The notes: a model not told the origin generated them from the letters alone. A stretch of DNA of 64,000 bases from JAIBJN01 sp963838795 (GCA_963838795.1 CAWISL010000007.1:124001-188000); one strand, 5' to 3'. Numbered from the stretch's first letter, positions 1 through 9,598 are shown. Translations and numbers: made by a program.

Positions 1-18
1 GCCTCGAAGCCCAGGACC

Positions 19-1197
19 GTGTCCGGAGCGGGCCCTGTAGCGCGCGTTTCCGCTCGGGCTTCAGGATCGGGGCGTTCCGCTGGACGTCCACGGATCCTCC
101 TTCTCGTCACGCTCTCCGAGACCGGAGGAGCGCAGACGTACGTCGCTTCCCTGCTTCCGGCGCTCGCCGAACCCTTCGAGGTCGCGGTGGCGGCCCACGG
201 CGACGGGCCGCTCGCCACTGCGGCGCGCGCGGCGGGAGCGCGCTTCATCGAGCTCGAGCACGTCCGCCGCGCGCTCAGCCCCTGGCGCGACCCCCTCGGC
301 CTGCTCGAGCTGGCGACCATCGTGCGACGGGAGCGACCGCACATCGTGCACGTGAACAGCGCCAAGGCGGCCGCCCTGGGCCGCGCGGCAGCCTGGCTCA
401 CCCGCGTCCCCATCCGCATCTATACGGTGCACGGCTGGTCGTACACGGCTCACACCGGGGCGAGCTCGGCCGTCTACCTCTGGGCGGAGCGCCTGCTCCG
501 ACCCGTGACCACGGTGACCATCTGCGTCGCCGAGAGCGAGCGCCGGGCCGGCCTCGAGGCACGGACGTGCGACGAGGCGACTACGGTCGTCATTCACAAC
601 GGCGTCGACCTGGCCCGCCCAACGGCTCCGGGGACCGGCGCGGAACGGTGCCGGCTCCTGACGGTGGGGCGCCTGCAGGCGCCCAAGGACGCGTTGACGC
701 TCGTTCGAGCGCTCGCCGAACTCCCACGAGGTGCGTATGAGGCGGTGATCGTGGGCGACGGGCGCGACCGGCCCGCAGTGGAGAGCGAAGCCCGTCGTCT
801 CGACCTCGAGTCCGCCGTCCAGCTGGCAGGCGAGCGGAGCGACGTCCCCGAGCTTCTGGCCGCAGCCGACGTCTTCGTCCTTTCCAGCCGCTCCGAAGGT
901 CTTCCGCTCTCGATCCTCGAAGCGATGGCCGCCGGGTTGCCGGTCGTGGCCACGAATGTCGGGGGTGTGCCGGAGCTCGTCGTCGAGGGAGAGACCGGGT
1001 TCCTCGTCCCGCCCGGGGATCCGCAGGCGCTTGCGGGCGCGATCGAGCGGCTGCTCGGCGACTCCGCGCTCCGTCGGCGGCTTGGCGCAGCGGGACGGCT
1101 CCGCGCGGAGGAGCGCTTCGACCTCGTATCGACCCGTCAGGCGCATCTCGACCTCTACTCGGCCCTGCTCGCTGCCGCGGGCCTGCCCTCTCCGTAG
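19..1197 (+). CDS. Glycosyltransferase family 4 (GT-B fold)
   Basis: Likely transfers a sugar from a nucleotide-activated donor during exopolysaccharide or glycolipid assembly in the cytoplasm. The N-terminal Rossmann half starts near residue 24 (RILLLVTLSETGGAQTYV, the usual GGA acceptor-side loop). The donor-binding half has HNGVD, VGRLQAPKD, then SRSEGLPLSILEAMAAG and FLVPPGDPQALA, the EX7E-type region typical of GT4. Length (392 aa) is normal for the family. GTG at 19 is the first start in the window, but the frame is open to the left edge, so the true start could lie outside. The 3' end overlaps the convergent deacetylase gene by 43 bp. Acceptor and sugar cannot be told from sequence. 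Family assignment is secure. Confidence 0.9.
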   Translation: MSGAGPVARVSARASGSGRSAGRPRILLLVTLSETGGAQTYVASLLPALAEPFEVAVAAHGDGPLATAARAAGARFIELEHVRRALSPWRDPLGLLELATIVRRERPHIVHVNSAKAAALGRAAAWLTRVPIRIYTVHGWSYTAHTGASSAVYLWAERLLRPVTTVTICVAESERRAGLEARTCDEATTVVIHNGVDLARPTAPGTGAERCRLLTVGRLQAPKDALTLVRALAELPRGAYEAVIVGDGRDRPAVESEARRLDLESAVQLAGERSDVPELLAAADVFVLSSRSEGLPLSILEAMAAGLPVVATNVGGVPELVVEGETGFLVPPGDPQALAGAIERLLGDSALRRRLGAAGRLRAEERFDLVSTRQAHLDLYSALLAAAGLPSP

Positions 1198-2048
1198 CGA
1201 AGCCGGCGATACGCATCGCGAAGGGGAAGCGGGGTGTCGTGCCCCCCGCCCACCTTCGCCCGGAAGTCGAGCAGCGTGTCTCGCGAGTCGATCTGGCGGC
1301 GCCTGAGCGCGAACCTGTCCGTCTCCGGCAGATTGACCCCCGGCTCACAGGAGACGGCAACCCGGTACCCGGCCTCGACGGCCAGCGCTCGCTCGCGCTC
1401 TCCAAAGAGCCCGGCGGGATAGCAGAGCGCCGTGACCGGCCGGCCGAGACGATCCTCGAGCTCGCGCTTGGAGCCCTCGATCTCGAGCGCCGCCCTGCGG
1501 TCGTCGACGGCCAGGAGGTTGGGGTGCGTGACCGTGTGCGCCTCGAACTCGAGCGTTCCGGAGCGGTCGAGCTCGACGATCTGCTCCCAGCCGAGCAGCG
1601 GAGGCTGCTCCCTGTACCACGTGAACGAAGCGCGTCCGTCCGTGACCCCGGTGGCGATGAAGACGGTGGCCCTGAAGCCGTAGTCGGCGAGCACGGGAAG
1701 AGCGTGCTCGGCCACGTCGAGGCACCCGTCGTCGAAGCTCAACCCGATCGCGCGCTCGGGTGTTTCCCCGCCCTCCAGGAGATCGGCGACCTGGCCGACG
1801 TCGAGGACCCGGTATCCGGCCGAGGCGAGGCAGTCCATCTGCCGGCGGAACATCTCGGGGTGGACCGCGAGCTCGTCTCGGTCTGCGGAGACGCGGTGGT
1901 AGAAGAGAATCCGCAGGCCGCCCCGGCTGCCGCCGCGCGAGCGCACGTACCAGGCGGCCGAGCGGACCCGCGTCACGGTTGCCTTGATCGAGTAGGGCAG
2001 CGACGGCCCGATCCCCCGCAGGTCCCCGGCGTGTGGATCAGCGCTCAA
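1155..2048 (-). CDS. Polysaccharide deacetylase (NodB homology domain)
   Basis: Probably removes N- or O-acetyl groups from an extracellular polysaccharide, as metal-dependent carbohydrate esterase family 4 enzymes do. Visible motifs are LFYHRVS near residue 49, SFDDG (catalytic Asp and metal-binding Asp), HTVTHPN (the HxxxH metal ligands) and CYPAG. No clear signal peptide is seen, so it may act in the cytoplasm or be anchored by a partner. Its start overlaps the stop of the upstream oxidoreductase gene by 11 bp, which suggests one transcript with the rest of the polysaccharide locus. The 3' end overlaps the convergent glycosyltransferase gene. Confidence 0.88.
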   Translation of the reverse strand: MSADPHAGDLRGIGPSLPYSIKATVTRVRSAAWYVRSRGGSRGGLRILFYHRVSADRDELAVHPEMFRRQMDCLASAGYRVLDVGQVADLLEGGETPERAIGLSFDDGCLDVAEHALPVLADYGFRATVFIATGVTDGRASFTWYREQPPLLGWEQIVELDRSGTLEFEAHTVTHPNLLAVDDRRAALEIEGSKRELEDRLGRPVTALCYPAGLFGERERALAVEAGYRVAVSCEPGVNLPETDRFALRRRQIDSRDTLLDFRAKVGGGHDTPLPLRDAYRRLRYGEGRPAAASRAE

Positions 2049-3207
2049 GGGACTCCCTCACGCGGTTGGCCGTGAAGCGGGTGCCGGGGATGAAGCGGGC
2101 GACGGGGCCGAACCGGTGTTCCGCGGCGAAGCCGACGAAGAGCATCCTTCTCTCGGTCGAGCGAAACCAGCGGTCGAGGACCGGACGCCCCTCGTCGAGC
2201 GTGATTCGCTTGCGGAGGGCTTCCGAGAGGAAGCCGAGGCGCTCGAGGGAGAAGCGAAAACCGGCCGCGAGGATGACGGTGTCCGCCTCGCGCACCGTCC
2301 CGTCGCTCAGGCGGAGCCGTACTCCTCCGTTCTGCTCGATCCCCTCCACGGCGACGCCCTCGGTGACGTGGACGTCGCGCTCGACCTCCTCCCGAAGCCA
2401 GGGCGAGCCGCCGGCGCGGAGGATCCGGGCGGCAACGCGGCGGCGGGCGCCCTGGGGCAGCGCGGCGAAGGCGTCGGGATGGAGGGCGAGCCGGTTGAGC
2501 GGCGGCGGCCCGTAGCCGACGACCGGGTACGCGATCCGGTACAGGCGCTGGTGCAGGCGCCCGCGAGGCTTGTGCGGCTCGCGGTCGGCGAACCAGCGCA
2601 GGCTCGAGCGAACGACGAGCTCGACGTCGGCGCCGGCTCGAGCGGCGAGCGACGCGCTCTCCAGGCCGCCCTGACCCCCTCCCACCACAACGACGCGCCG
2701 ACCTCGATACGGCTCGTAGTCCTGCAGCGACGTGGCGAAGGCGACGCGGTCGCCGACGGCCTCTCCGAGCGGCGGCGGCGCATAGGCGAAGGGGACCGCG
2801 CCGATGGCGACGACGACCTGCCGTGCCGCGAGCTCGTCGCCGGCAGCCGTGGTCAAGCGGTAGCCGTCGCCGTCTCGCTCCAGGGCCGCGACGTCCGAGG
2901 GATCGCCCTCCGGGGCGAACGTCTTCCGGAACCACTCGGCGTAGCGGAGGAACTTCTGCAGCGGGATGGGCTCCTCCCGCTCCTCGCCCGAAACACGCGC
3001 CCAGCGGTCGATCGAGCCCAGGTTGCCGGGCGCAGCCAGGGAGGTCTCCTGCCAGTCCGAGCGCAGGAACATGTACGGCGGCATGCGCGTGCGCCAGGTC
3101 TCCATCGGCGCTCCGAACGTCCTGACGTTTCGCCCCGCCAGATGCGCAGCGACCGAGAGGCCGTAGGGCCCCGCCCCGATGACGGCGATGTCGAGACGCT
3201 CCGTCAT
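2038..3207 (-). CDS. FAD-dependent NAD(P)-binding oxidoreductase
   Basis: Two Rossmann nucleotide-binding motifs are visible: GAGPYG at residues 11-16 for FAD and GGGQGG near residue 176 for NAD(P)H. Between and after them the layout matches flavin monooxygenase/thioredoxin-reductase-like or SidA-type N-hydroxylase folds, with the second FAD-contact motif AAGFRFS near the C-terminus. Such proteins are common in actinobacterial polysaccharide clusters, where substrates are mostly unknown. It is translationally coupled at both ends: its start overlaps the acyltransferase-like gene upstream and its stop overlaps the deacetylase gene. Substrate unassigned. Confidence 0.8.
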   Translation of the reverse strand: MTERLDIAVIGAGPYGLSVAAHLAGRNVRTFGAPMETWRTRMPPYMFLRSDWQETSLAAPGNLGSIDRWARVSGEEREEPIPLQKFLRYAEWFRKTFAPEGDPSDVAALERDGDGYRLTTAAGDELAARQVVVAIGAVPFAYAPPPLGEAVGDRVAFATSLQDYEPYRGRRVVVVGGGQGGLESASLAARAGADVELVVRSSLRWFADREPHKPRGRLHQRLYRIAYPVVGYGPPPLNRLALHPDAFAALPQGARRRVAARILRAGGSPWLREEVERDVHVTEGVAVEGIEQNGGVRLRLSDGTVREADTVILAAGFRFSLERLGFLSEALRKRITLDEGRPVLDRWFRSTERRMLFVGFAAEHRFGPVARFIPGTRFTANRVRESLER

Positions 3208-4366
3208 GCGCGGAGCGCGTCCCGGGAGCGCTGGGTCAGGCGCCGAACCGGCGCGACTCCGTCCATGTACAGGCGGTGAAGCGTCGAAGACCGCTTCACG
3301 CGTAGGCGGAGGCGGATGACGCCCAGCCGAGCCGCCGCCACAGCTCGTGCCCGCGCGCCCGTCGCCAGCCCGAGCCCGTGGCAGAGCGGCTCGAAGCCGT
3401 CGGCGAGCTCGGTCTTGTACCGCTCCGCCCCGCCGAGGAACTCCACCCGGGTCAGGCCCTCGTCCGAGGCGGCCTCGATCGTGTCCAGCGTGTTGACGAG
3501 ACCGGGAGAGAAGCGCGCAAGAGCCGGGTCGAAGGCGAGCCTGTGCACGTACATGCCCCCCTCGAAGGCGAAGTAGTAGTGGAAGGCGACCGCGCGCCCG
3601 TCCAGCTTGAGGAGAACGATGCGGGGCACGTCGAGCTCGGCGAGCGCTGCGATGGCCTCACGCTGGAAGGGGCGGCCGAGCGTCGAGGCGAAGCCCGATC
3701 CGTCCGGGCGCCCGTCCCAGCGGAGGTCGTGCAGCCGGAAAGCCTCCTCGAGCGCCGGACGAAGCTCCTCGAGGTCGCGGGCGACGACGACCTCCAGGCG
3801 GCCGAGCTCGCCGAGCTGCCGCCGGCGGCGGCGGTGCAGGTTCCGCTTCTTCGAGCTCGTCTTCGCCTGGTAGACCGCCTCCCAGCCGGGGCCGAGGTCG
3901 AGCACCGGAGCCTCGACGCGCTGGACGACGTCGAGCGAGGAGCCGAGGGTCGACGCGAGGCGGCTCCGCGTGGGTAGGCCGTACACGTCGAGCAGGTCAG
4001 CGGAAGCCCGAACCCGCGCCGCCGAGCGCTGCCCCGGTCGCTCCGTTCTCGCCCGGGGCGAGGAGCAGATCGCCGAGCGCGGACTGCCTTCCACCCAGGA
4101 AGCGCGCCGTTCGCAGGCCGAGGTGGCGGCGAACGAGCAGCGGAAGAGCTCCCACGAGCCGCCCCTCCCGCCGCGCCACGTGCACGGTCAGCTCCGCCCC
4201 CTCGCCGTAGTGGCGCACCCACGCCTCGAGCCAGGCATGGAGGAGAAAGGGGCTCGGGCGCGGCATCGCGCGCACGAGCACGTCCCATTCGGGTCGCAAG
4301 CCGCGCGAACGCCTCGGCGCTGCCGATCGTCTCGAGCTCGAGCTTGGTCTCGACGTCTGTCGTCAT
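3204..4366 (-). pseudogene. FemAB/BioF2-like GNAT acyltransferase, frameshifted
   Basis: A good start exists at 4366 (ATG with GGAGG upstream), giving METKLELETIGSAEAF-like sequence, but the reading then moves frame near 4295-4300 and again near 4015-4030. Joined across the three frames the product is a normal-length (about 385 aa) acetyltransferase of the FemAB/BioF2-like type seen in exopolysaccharide clusters: N-terminal part PSPFLLHAWLEAWVRHYG, middle RTARFLGGRQSALGDLLL, and an intact C-terminal GNAT half (KRNLHRRRRR, VAFHYYFAFEGGMYVHRL, EFLGGAERYKTELA). The family usually adds acyl or aminoacyl groups to sugars or peptidoglycan. Neighbouring genes show the same kind of shifts, so sequencing error is as likely as true decay. 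Confidence 0.72.
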
Positions 4367-5550
4367 CGTCCCGCCTCCTCGAACACGCTGACGTGCTCGT
4401 CGCTTACCTCCGCAGCGCCACCGGCGATGCCCGCGTAGTCGTTCCCGTAGTAGGTGTTCTCGTTGCCCTCGGTAGTCGCCGATGGCCGCCCAGCGCTGGT
4501 TCACGAACGTGCTCCGCCGCACCGTCGTTCGCGTCGTTCCCTGCGTCGAGATAGACGCCGGCGAGCCAGCTCGCGAACCAGCTGTCCTCGATGACGTTGT
4601 CGAAGCTGGCGGCACGACCGCCCGAGTCCGGATCGGCCCATTCCGTGAGCAAGCCGATGCGAACCTCGTCGCCGATCTCCAGGCGCCGGAAGCGGCTCGA
4701 GCGGGTGAAGTGCTCCACGTAGACGCCCGTGGGCGTCCGGTCGACGTCGATCCGGTCGAAGACGGCGCCGCTCGTCGCCGTTCCCGTCCACAGCCCGGTC
4801 CAGGCGCAGCGGCGCGCGCGCACGCGCTCGACCACGCCCGGGTTTCCGACCCAGACACACGCCTCGGCGGTGCCGTTGGAGGAGCGCGGGAGCGGGCGGG
4901 CGACACCGGCGACGTCGACGTCGGCCAGGCGGAAGGGCCGCTCGAGCTCGGTGCGGGCGGGCTCGTTGGCGTCGACGAGGACGCCGTAGTCCGTGAACTC
5001 GCGCACGACGAGCCGGGAGGCGGAGAAGCCCTCCGGCTGCCGCACGACGAGTCCGCTCCGCAACGACGCCGTTCCCCCGCAGGGTGACGTCGAGCACGCG
5101 TGCCCGCTTGCCGTGCCCCAGACCATGATCTCCGCCCCCTCGGCCGTCTTCGCACGGGTCGCGGACGTCGAAGACGAGCCCGCGTACGAGACCGCCCGGC
5201 CGTCCGTCGTTCCCGCCGAGGCTGAGGCCGACCCTCAGCACGGCTCCCCCCAACCTGCGCGCGTAGAGGCGATGGCCGTGTGGGTTGAGGAACGGCCCGG
5301 TGCCTCCGTAGACGCCGTCGGCGAGCACGATGGTGGTCGGCCGGGGTCGCCGCAACGCCTGGACGAGCTGTGCCGAGGTCGCCACGCGCATGGCGCCCGG
5401 AGGGGTCCTGTAGGAGGAGGGTGGCAGCGGCCGCACGAGGTTCGGTTTCGGAGCTTTGGGGCCGGGCTCGGCCTCGATCGCGTTCCGATCGTCCCCGCGC
5501 GAAAGTGCCGCGGCTGCAGCGAGGACGAGAGCGACGATGAGGGCTAGCGT
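4363..5550 (-). pseudogene. Secreted right-handed beta-helix protein, multiply frameshifted
   Basis: Pieces in three frames join into one secreted protein: a hydrophobic leader (ALIVALVLAAAAALS) near 5520-5550, then VATSAQLVQAL and TTIVLADGVYGG typical of pectate-lyase-like helix starts, then ERPFRLADVDVAG, FDRIDVDRTPTGVYVEHF, FDNVIEDSWFASWLAGVYLDAG and TYYGNDYAGIAGG, the irregular repeats of a parallel beta-helix. The stop at 4363-4365 overlaps the ATG of the next gene, as expected in this compact operon. At least five frame changes are needed, three of them within about 120 bp near 5000-5130. No clean start codon precedes the leader. Possibly a polysaccharide-cleaving or -binding protein; activity not assignable. 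Confidence 0.62.
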
Positions 5551-5551
5551 C

Positions 5552-6808
5552 TTAAAGGTCGCTCCCTTTCCCGGACAGGGGAGGCCCTCGCTCCGACGTG
5601 GCCCCGCCGACGAAGAGCGCGCTCACCATCAGGGCGGCGGTCCGCAGGCAGACGGCGATGTCGACGGCGAGGTTCCGGTGGCGGATGTACCAGAGGTCGT
5701 AGGAGAGCTTGGCCTCGCAGGCCTCCCGGTCGGCCGCGTATCCGCAGCGGATCTGCGCCCACCCGGTGATCCCAGGCTTGATCAGGAGCCGACGATTCCA
5801 GTAGGGCATCGACGCCTCGAGCATGGCGACGAACTCCGGGCGCTCCGGGCGCGGACCGACCATGGACATCTCACCCTTGAGGACGTTCCAGAGCTGGAGA
5901 ACCTCGTCCAGGTGCGAGCGACGGAGGAATCTCCCCACGGCGGTTACCCGCCGGTCGAACTCCGTCGCCCACTGCGGACGGCCGGCGGCCTCCGCCTCGG
6001 GGATCATCGTGCGGAACTTGTAGACGGTGAAGGGCCGTCCGCCTTCGCCCAGGCGCGTCTGCCGGTAGACGATCGGGCCGTCCGTTCGCCAGACCAGGAG
6101 CGCGAGCACGGGAAGGAGCGGCGCCAGGAGCAGGAGGCCGCAGGAGGCGACGACGATGTCGAACGCTCTCTTCGACCAGCGCGCGTACACGTGCTGGCGC
6201 AGGTGGAGGACGCCCATGAACCAGCCGGAGCTGAGCTGCGGCAGCGGCACGCGCCCGAAGGCGTACTCGAAGAACGTGGCCAGGCCGGCGACGCGGAAGC
6301 CGGCGCCCGAGACGTCGAGCAGCTTGTCGACGGTCCCCGCATAGGTCCGCTCGTCCGTCAGCACGACGATGTCGGGCCGCTGCGCCTCCACCACCGACGC
6401 GAGCTCGGCGAGCCCGCCCAGGCACGGGACCTCATCCGGATCGCTCGCACCTCCGGGACCGATCCGCCCCATCAGCTCGAAGCCCGACCTGGGGGCACGG
6501 CGCATCTCGGCTGCAAGCCCGCTCGCCAGCTCGTCCGTTCCCACGACCAGCACGCTCGTTCGCCCCGCCGAGGTCTGCCGGACACCCCACTCCCAGGCGG
6601 CGGCCGTGGCGAAGACGCCGGCGCCCATCCACACGAGGACCTCGGGCCCCAGCTGCAAGCCCGGCCACCACGGATCGATGGCCGCCACGACAAGGAGGCC
6701 GGTTGCGCTGCCGATCGCGGCCGAGAGGCCGGGGCCGATCGTCCCGCGCCCGGCCGCGAAGGCGCTTCTGAGCGTCAGGCTCCAGATCGCTGCGAGCAGG
6801 GTGATCAC
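5552..6808 (-). CDS. Polyprenyl-phosphate sugar phosphotransferase (WcaJ/WbaP type)
   Basis: Starts polysaccharide repeat synthesis by moving a sugar-phosphate from UDP-sugar onto undecaprenyl phosphate at the inner membrane. The C-terminal catalytic domain is complete: KRAFDIVVAS membrane entry, then YRQTRLGEGGRPFTVYKFRTM, RFLRRSHLDEVLQLWNVLKG, MSMVGPRPERPEF and KPGITGWAQIRCGY. The N-terminal half has hydrophobic helices and a CoA-binding-like domain (VLVVGTDELASGLAAE). Coding similarity continues upstream of this start (PYVSQRSFSGSG, RRLDSVKLVASGG), and a plausible ATG lies at 7005 in another frame. The true gene is therefore probably 5552-7005 with one indel near 6920. Confidence 0.88.
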   Translation of the reverse strand: MITLLAAIWSLTLRSAFAAGRGTIGPGLSAAIGSATGLLVVAAIDPWWPGLQLGPEVLVWMGAGVFATAAAWEWGVRQTSAGRTSVLVVGTDELASGLAAEMRRAPRSGFELMGRIGPGGASDPDEVPCLGGLAELASVVEAQRPDIVVLTDERTYAGTVDKLLDVSGAGFRVAGLATFFEYAFGRVPLPQLSSGWFMGVLHLRQHVYARWSKRAFDIVVASCGLLLLAPLLPVLALLVWRTDGPIVYRQTRLGEGGRPFTVYKFRTMIPEAEAAGRPQWATEFDRRVTAVGRFLRRSHLDEVLQLWNVLKGEMSMVGPRPERPEFVAMLEASMPYWNRRLLIKPGITGWAQIRCGYAADREACEAKLSYDLWYIRHRNLAVDIAVCLRTAALMVSALFVGGATSERGPPLSGKGSDL

Positions 6809-7076
6809 CGCGAGCCCGGACCCGCTGAACGATCGCTGCGAGACGTAGGGGACGAAGACCGCGAGCCAGACGGCCGCGATTCCCCCACCCGAGGCGACGA
6901 GCTTGACGCTGTCGAGGCGTCTCGGACTCGCGCGATCGCCGGGGTCGCGCCTACGACCTGCAGGCCGGCGGCCGCTTCTTCGATTGGGGTGCTACTGCTG
7001 GTCATCCATCCGAGCCGGGGAGGATTGAGCTCTGCGTCCCGGCGGTAGACTCAGGACATGGCTCGCAAGCAGAGCG

Positions 7077-7334
7077 GTGTGCCACGATCCGTGCGGAAGC
7101 GGAGGCTCAGTTACCTGGACACCGCCGGCCGGCCGACCGACGAACCCGGCAGAGGCCGTACAGGGCGAGGTTGTCGAGTACGGCGCTCATCGTCAGCCCG
7201 TCCGCCGCACGCGGTTTTTCCTCAGCCGGAGCGAGCTGCCGTGGCTCCCTGTCAGCGAGCCGGCCTTCCTTCTCTGGGTCCTTGCCTTGCTCGTCATCGT
7301 CTGGGTGGCGATCGGTCTCTTTCTGCTCACGTAG
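7077..7334 (+). CDS. Small single-pass membrane protein, unknown
   Basis: An 85-residue ORF ending in a strong transmembrane helix (LLWVLALLVIVWVAIGLFLL) preceded by a polar RTRFFLSRSELPWLPVSEP stretch. No family recognised. The start is unsure: an ATG at 7058 opens another frame (MARKQSGVPRSVRKRR), and a single indel near 7130 would join it to the membrane part, a repair in keeping with other shifts nearby. It converges with the large repeat protein and ends 8 bp from it. Confidence 0.45.
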   Translation: MCHDPCGSGGSVTWTPPAGRPTNPAEAVQGEVVEYGAHRQPVRRTRFFLSRSELPWLPVSEPAFLLWVLALLVIVWVAIGLFLLT

Positions 7335-7342
7335 CGCGAGCT

Positions 7343-9598
7343 TCAGTTACTCGGGCTCCAGCGGAGCCTCGTGGCCCAGAACCACACGGTCAGGAAGGCG
7401 AGGTAGACGGTCCCCAGCACCATGCCGATTTGCATGAGCAGACGGGTGTCGCTGGCCTGGTCGTCGCCCTCGTCGAGGCGGCCTGCGCCGAGGAGGAAGC
7501 CGTCTCGAATCGCCTGAGCAAATTCATCGACGGCGGTGCCAGCTCTCGCTGCCCCGGCCGTTGTCTTGCTGGCGGCCCAGTCGACGGTGTCTGCTGTCCC
7601 TGAAGTGACAGCAGACACGTAGCGACCCACGCTCCCCCCAACAAAGCAAGCCGGTGGGATGGGAGGGACGCTCGCTAGCACGAAGCGCGCGCGAAGGACG
7701 GTGGCGCCGGCCGCGGCCACCGACGTGAGAATGAGAATCTCTTCGGGGCCCGGCCCAGCGCCGGCCTCGAACGGAATCGTCCACCATGGCCCGGCGTCGC
7801 CACCGGACTCAGGGCCAACCATCGGCACGTCTGTGCCCACGGCCGGCTCGACAGCGCCGACGGGCGGATCAGTCACCGGTGGCGGATCAACCACCCCAAC
7901 CAGCGGCTCAGCGGCGCCCCCCACAGGGTCAACACCACCTGCGACGGGCTCGGCCACGCCGACCAGCGAGTCGGCGGCCCCGGCAACTGGCTCTAGAGGC
8001 CCAGTGACAGCCTCGACCGTCTCCCCTGGAGGGGGAAGAGCGCCAGCAACGGGCACGACGGTGTCAGCGACAACCGGCTCGACCGCCCCGGAGAGCGGCT
8101 CGACGGTGTCAGCCACCGGCTCCACCGCTCCGGAGAGTGGCTCAACCACGCCGGACAGAGGCTCCACCGTGTCGGCAACCAACGGCTCGACCGTGTCCGC
8201 AACGACCGGGTCGACCGCTGCCACAACCGGGTCAACCGCCCCAGAGAGCGGCTCAACCGTGTCAGCCACCAACGGCTCGAGCGACTCAGCGACCGGGTCG
8301 ACAGTCGCGACAACCGGCTCCACCGTGTCGGCAACCAACGGCTCGACGGTGTCCGCAACTATGGGCTCGACGATCTCGCCAGCAAGCGGCTCGACGGCGT
8401 CAGAGACGACCCCCTCGATCGCTACCGGGTCGACAGCGGCCAGCTGGACCGTGTCGCCAAACAGCGGCTCCACGGTGTCAGCGAAGGCCGGATCAACCAA
8501 GCCAGAAAGAGGTTCAACCGTGTCGGCAACCAGCGGATCGACCGTGTCGGTGACCGCCGGCTCGACCGCAACCGACACCGGATCAACCGCGGCCACCACC
8601 GGCTGAACGACGGGCTCCACCGCAACCGACACCGGATCGACAGCCGCCACCACCGGCTCAACGACCGGCTCCACCGCAACCGACACCGGATCAACAGCCG
8701 CCACCACCGGCTCAACGACCGGCTCCACCGCAACCGACACCGGATCAACAGCCGCCACCACCGGCTCAACGACCGGCTCCACCGCAACCGACACCGGATC
8801 AACAGCCGCCACCACCGGCTCAACGACCGGCTCCACCGCAACCGACACCGGATCAACAGCCGCCACCACCGGCTCAACGACCGGCTCCACCGCAACCGAC
8901 ACCGGATCAACAGCCGCCACCACCGGCTCAACGACCGGCTCCACCGCAACCGACACCGGATCAACAGCCGCCACCACCGGCTCAACGACCGGCTCCACCG
9001 CAACCGACACCGGATCGACAGCCGCCACCACCGGTTCAACGACCGGCTCCACCGCAACCGACACCGGATCGACAGCCGGGACAACCGGCTCGGTTTCGAC
9101 GCCTGGTCCAACGATCTCTGTTGGCGAGGTTGGTCCACTGCCGGCGCCGGCGGCATCACTCACCGCAGACAAGGGGTCGCTCGAAGATCCGCCTCCGGAA
9201 CCCGAAGGTGCGGTGGACCCGGTCGCGGCACCTCCGGCGGGTTCGGCCACATCGGCACTCGAAGCGGGCGCCTCCCCCGAGCCTTCTGGCTTCGACGACG
9301 ACGAAGCCGTGTCCTTTGCTGCATCCGTGCCCCCGGAGCCACCGCCTCCGCCGCCGGCCGGCTGCCCTGAGCCACCGCCTCCGCCGCTTCCGCCGCCCGA
9401 CTGCCCGGCCGCGGCAGGTGCCGCGGGCTCTGCAGCCGGCTCCGCCGAAGCAGGCGCTGCCGACTCAGCCGGAGCGGCACTCGCTGCTGTCTCTTGTACT
9501 TGGGCTGCTGTCTGAGAGGCTCCTGTAGCTGCAGTCTCGACCGCTCCGGCACCCAACTCCGGGCCGGACGGATCCGTTGTAAGGGTTGAGTTGCTCAC
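7343..9598 (-). CDS. Large Val/Glu/Pro repeat protein with C-terminal membrane helix
   Basis: No enzyme domain is visible in this 751-residue protein. Order: an Ala/Pro/Gly/Ser-rich N-terminal region (about 1-165), nine full tandem copies of an 18-residue unit (VDPVSVAVEPVVEPVVAA, copy nine with Gln) plus a partial tenth, a degenerate array of VEPL/VADT/LSGAV units, a Pro/Gly-rich stretch, then a less repetitive C-terminus (GPWWTIPFEAG, ILILTSVAAAGATVLRARF) ending with LMQIGMVLGTVYLAFLTVWFW, a membrane helix. No signal peptide. The alternating Val/acid/Pro pattern suggests an extended stalk or surface spacer. GTG start at 9598. Divergent from the response regulator at 9733, which may control it. 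Function unknown. Confidence 0.75.
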   Translation of the reverse strand: MSNSTLTTDPSGPELGAGAVETAATGASQTAAQVQETAASAAPAESAAPASAEPAAEPAAPAAAGQSGGGSGGGGGSGQPAGGGGGGSGGTDAAKDTASSSSKPEGSGEAPASSADVAEPAGGAATGSTAPSGSGGGSSSDPLSAVSDAAGAGSGPTSPTEIVGPGVETEPVVPAVDPVSVAVEPVVEPVVAAVDPVSVAVEPVVEPVVAAVDPVSVAVEPVVEPVVAAVDPVSVAVEPVVEPVVAAVDPVSVAVEPVVEPVVAAVDPVSVAVEPVVEPVVAAVDPVSVAVEPVVEPVVAAVDPVSVAVEPVVEPVVAAVDPVSVAVEPVVQPVVAAVDPVSVAVEPAVTDTVDPLVADTVEPLSGLVDPAFADTVEPLFGDTVQLAAVDPVAIEGVVSDAVEPLAGEIVEPIVADTVEPLVADTVEPVVATVDPVAESLEPLVADTVEPLSGAVDPVVAAVDPVVADTVEPLVADTVEPLSGVVEPLSGAVEPVADTVEPLSGAVEPVVADTVVPVAGALPPPGETVEAVTGPLEPVAGAADSLVGVAEPVAGGVDPVGGAAEPLVGVVDPPPVTDPPVGAVEPAVGTDVPMVGPESGGDAGPWWTIPFEAGAGPGPEEILILTSVAAAGATVLRARFVLASVPPIPPACFVGGSVGRYVSAVTSGTADTVDWAASKTTAGAARAGTAVDEFAQAIRDGFLLGAGRLDEGDDQASDTRLLMQIGMVLGTVYLAFLTVWFWATRLRWSPSN
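8560..9092 (-). repeat. 54-bp tandem coding repeat array, about ten copies
   Basis: Nearly identical 54-bp units encode the 18-residue repeat of the large membrane protein. The inner copies are almost exact at DNA level, including codon choice (CCGACACCGGATCAACAGCC on the plus strand), while the outermost copies carry a few changes (GGATCGACAGCC, GGCTGAACGACG). Such identity implies recent expansion or homogenisation, and copy number may vary between strains. Confidence 0.9.

Noticed and set aside
8560..9092. CRISPR-like regular 54-bp repeats
   Set aside because: Units are contiguous with no unique spacers, are in frame within a long ORF and translate to an 18-residue protein repeat; no cas genes nearby.
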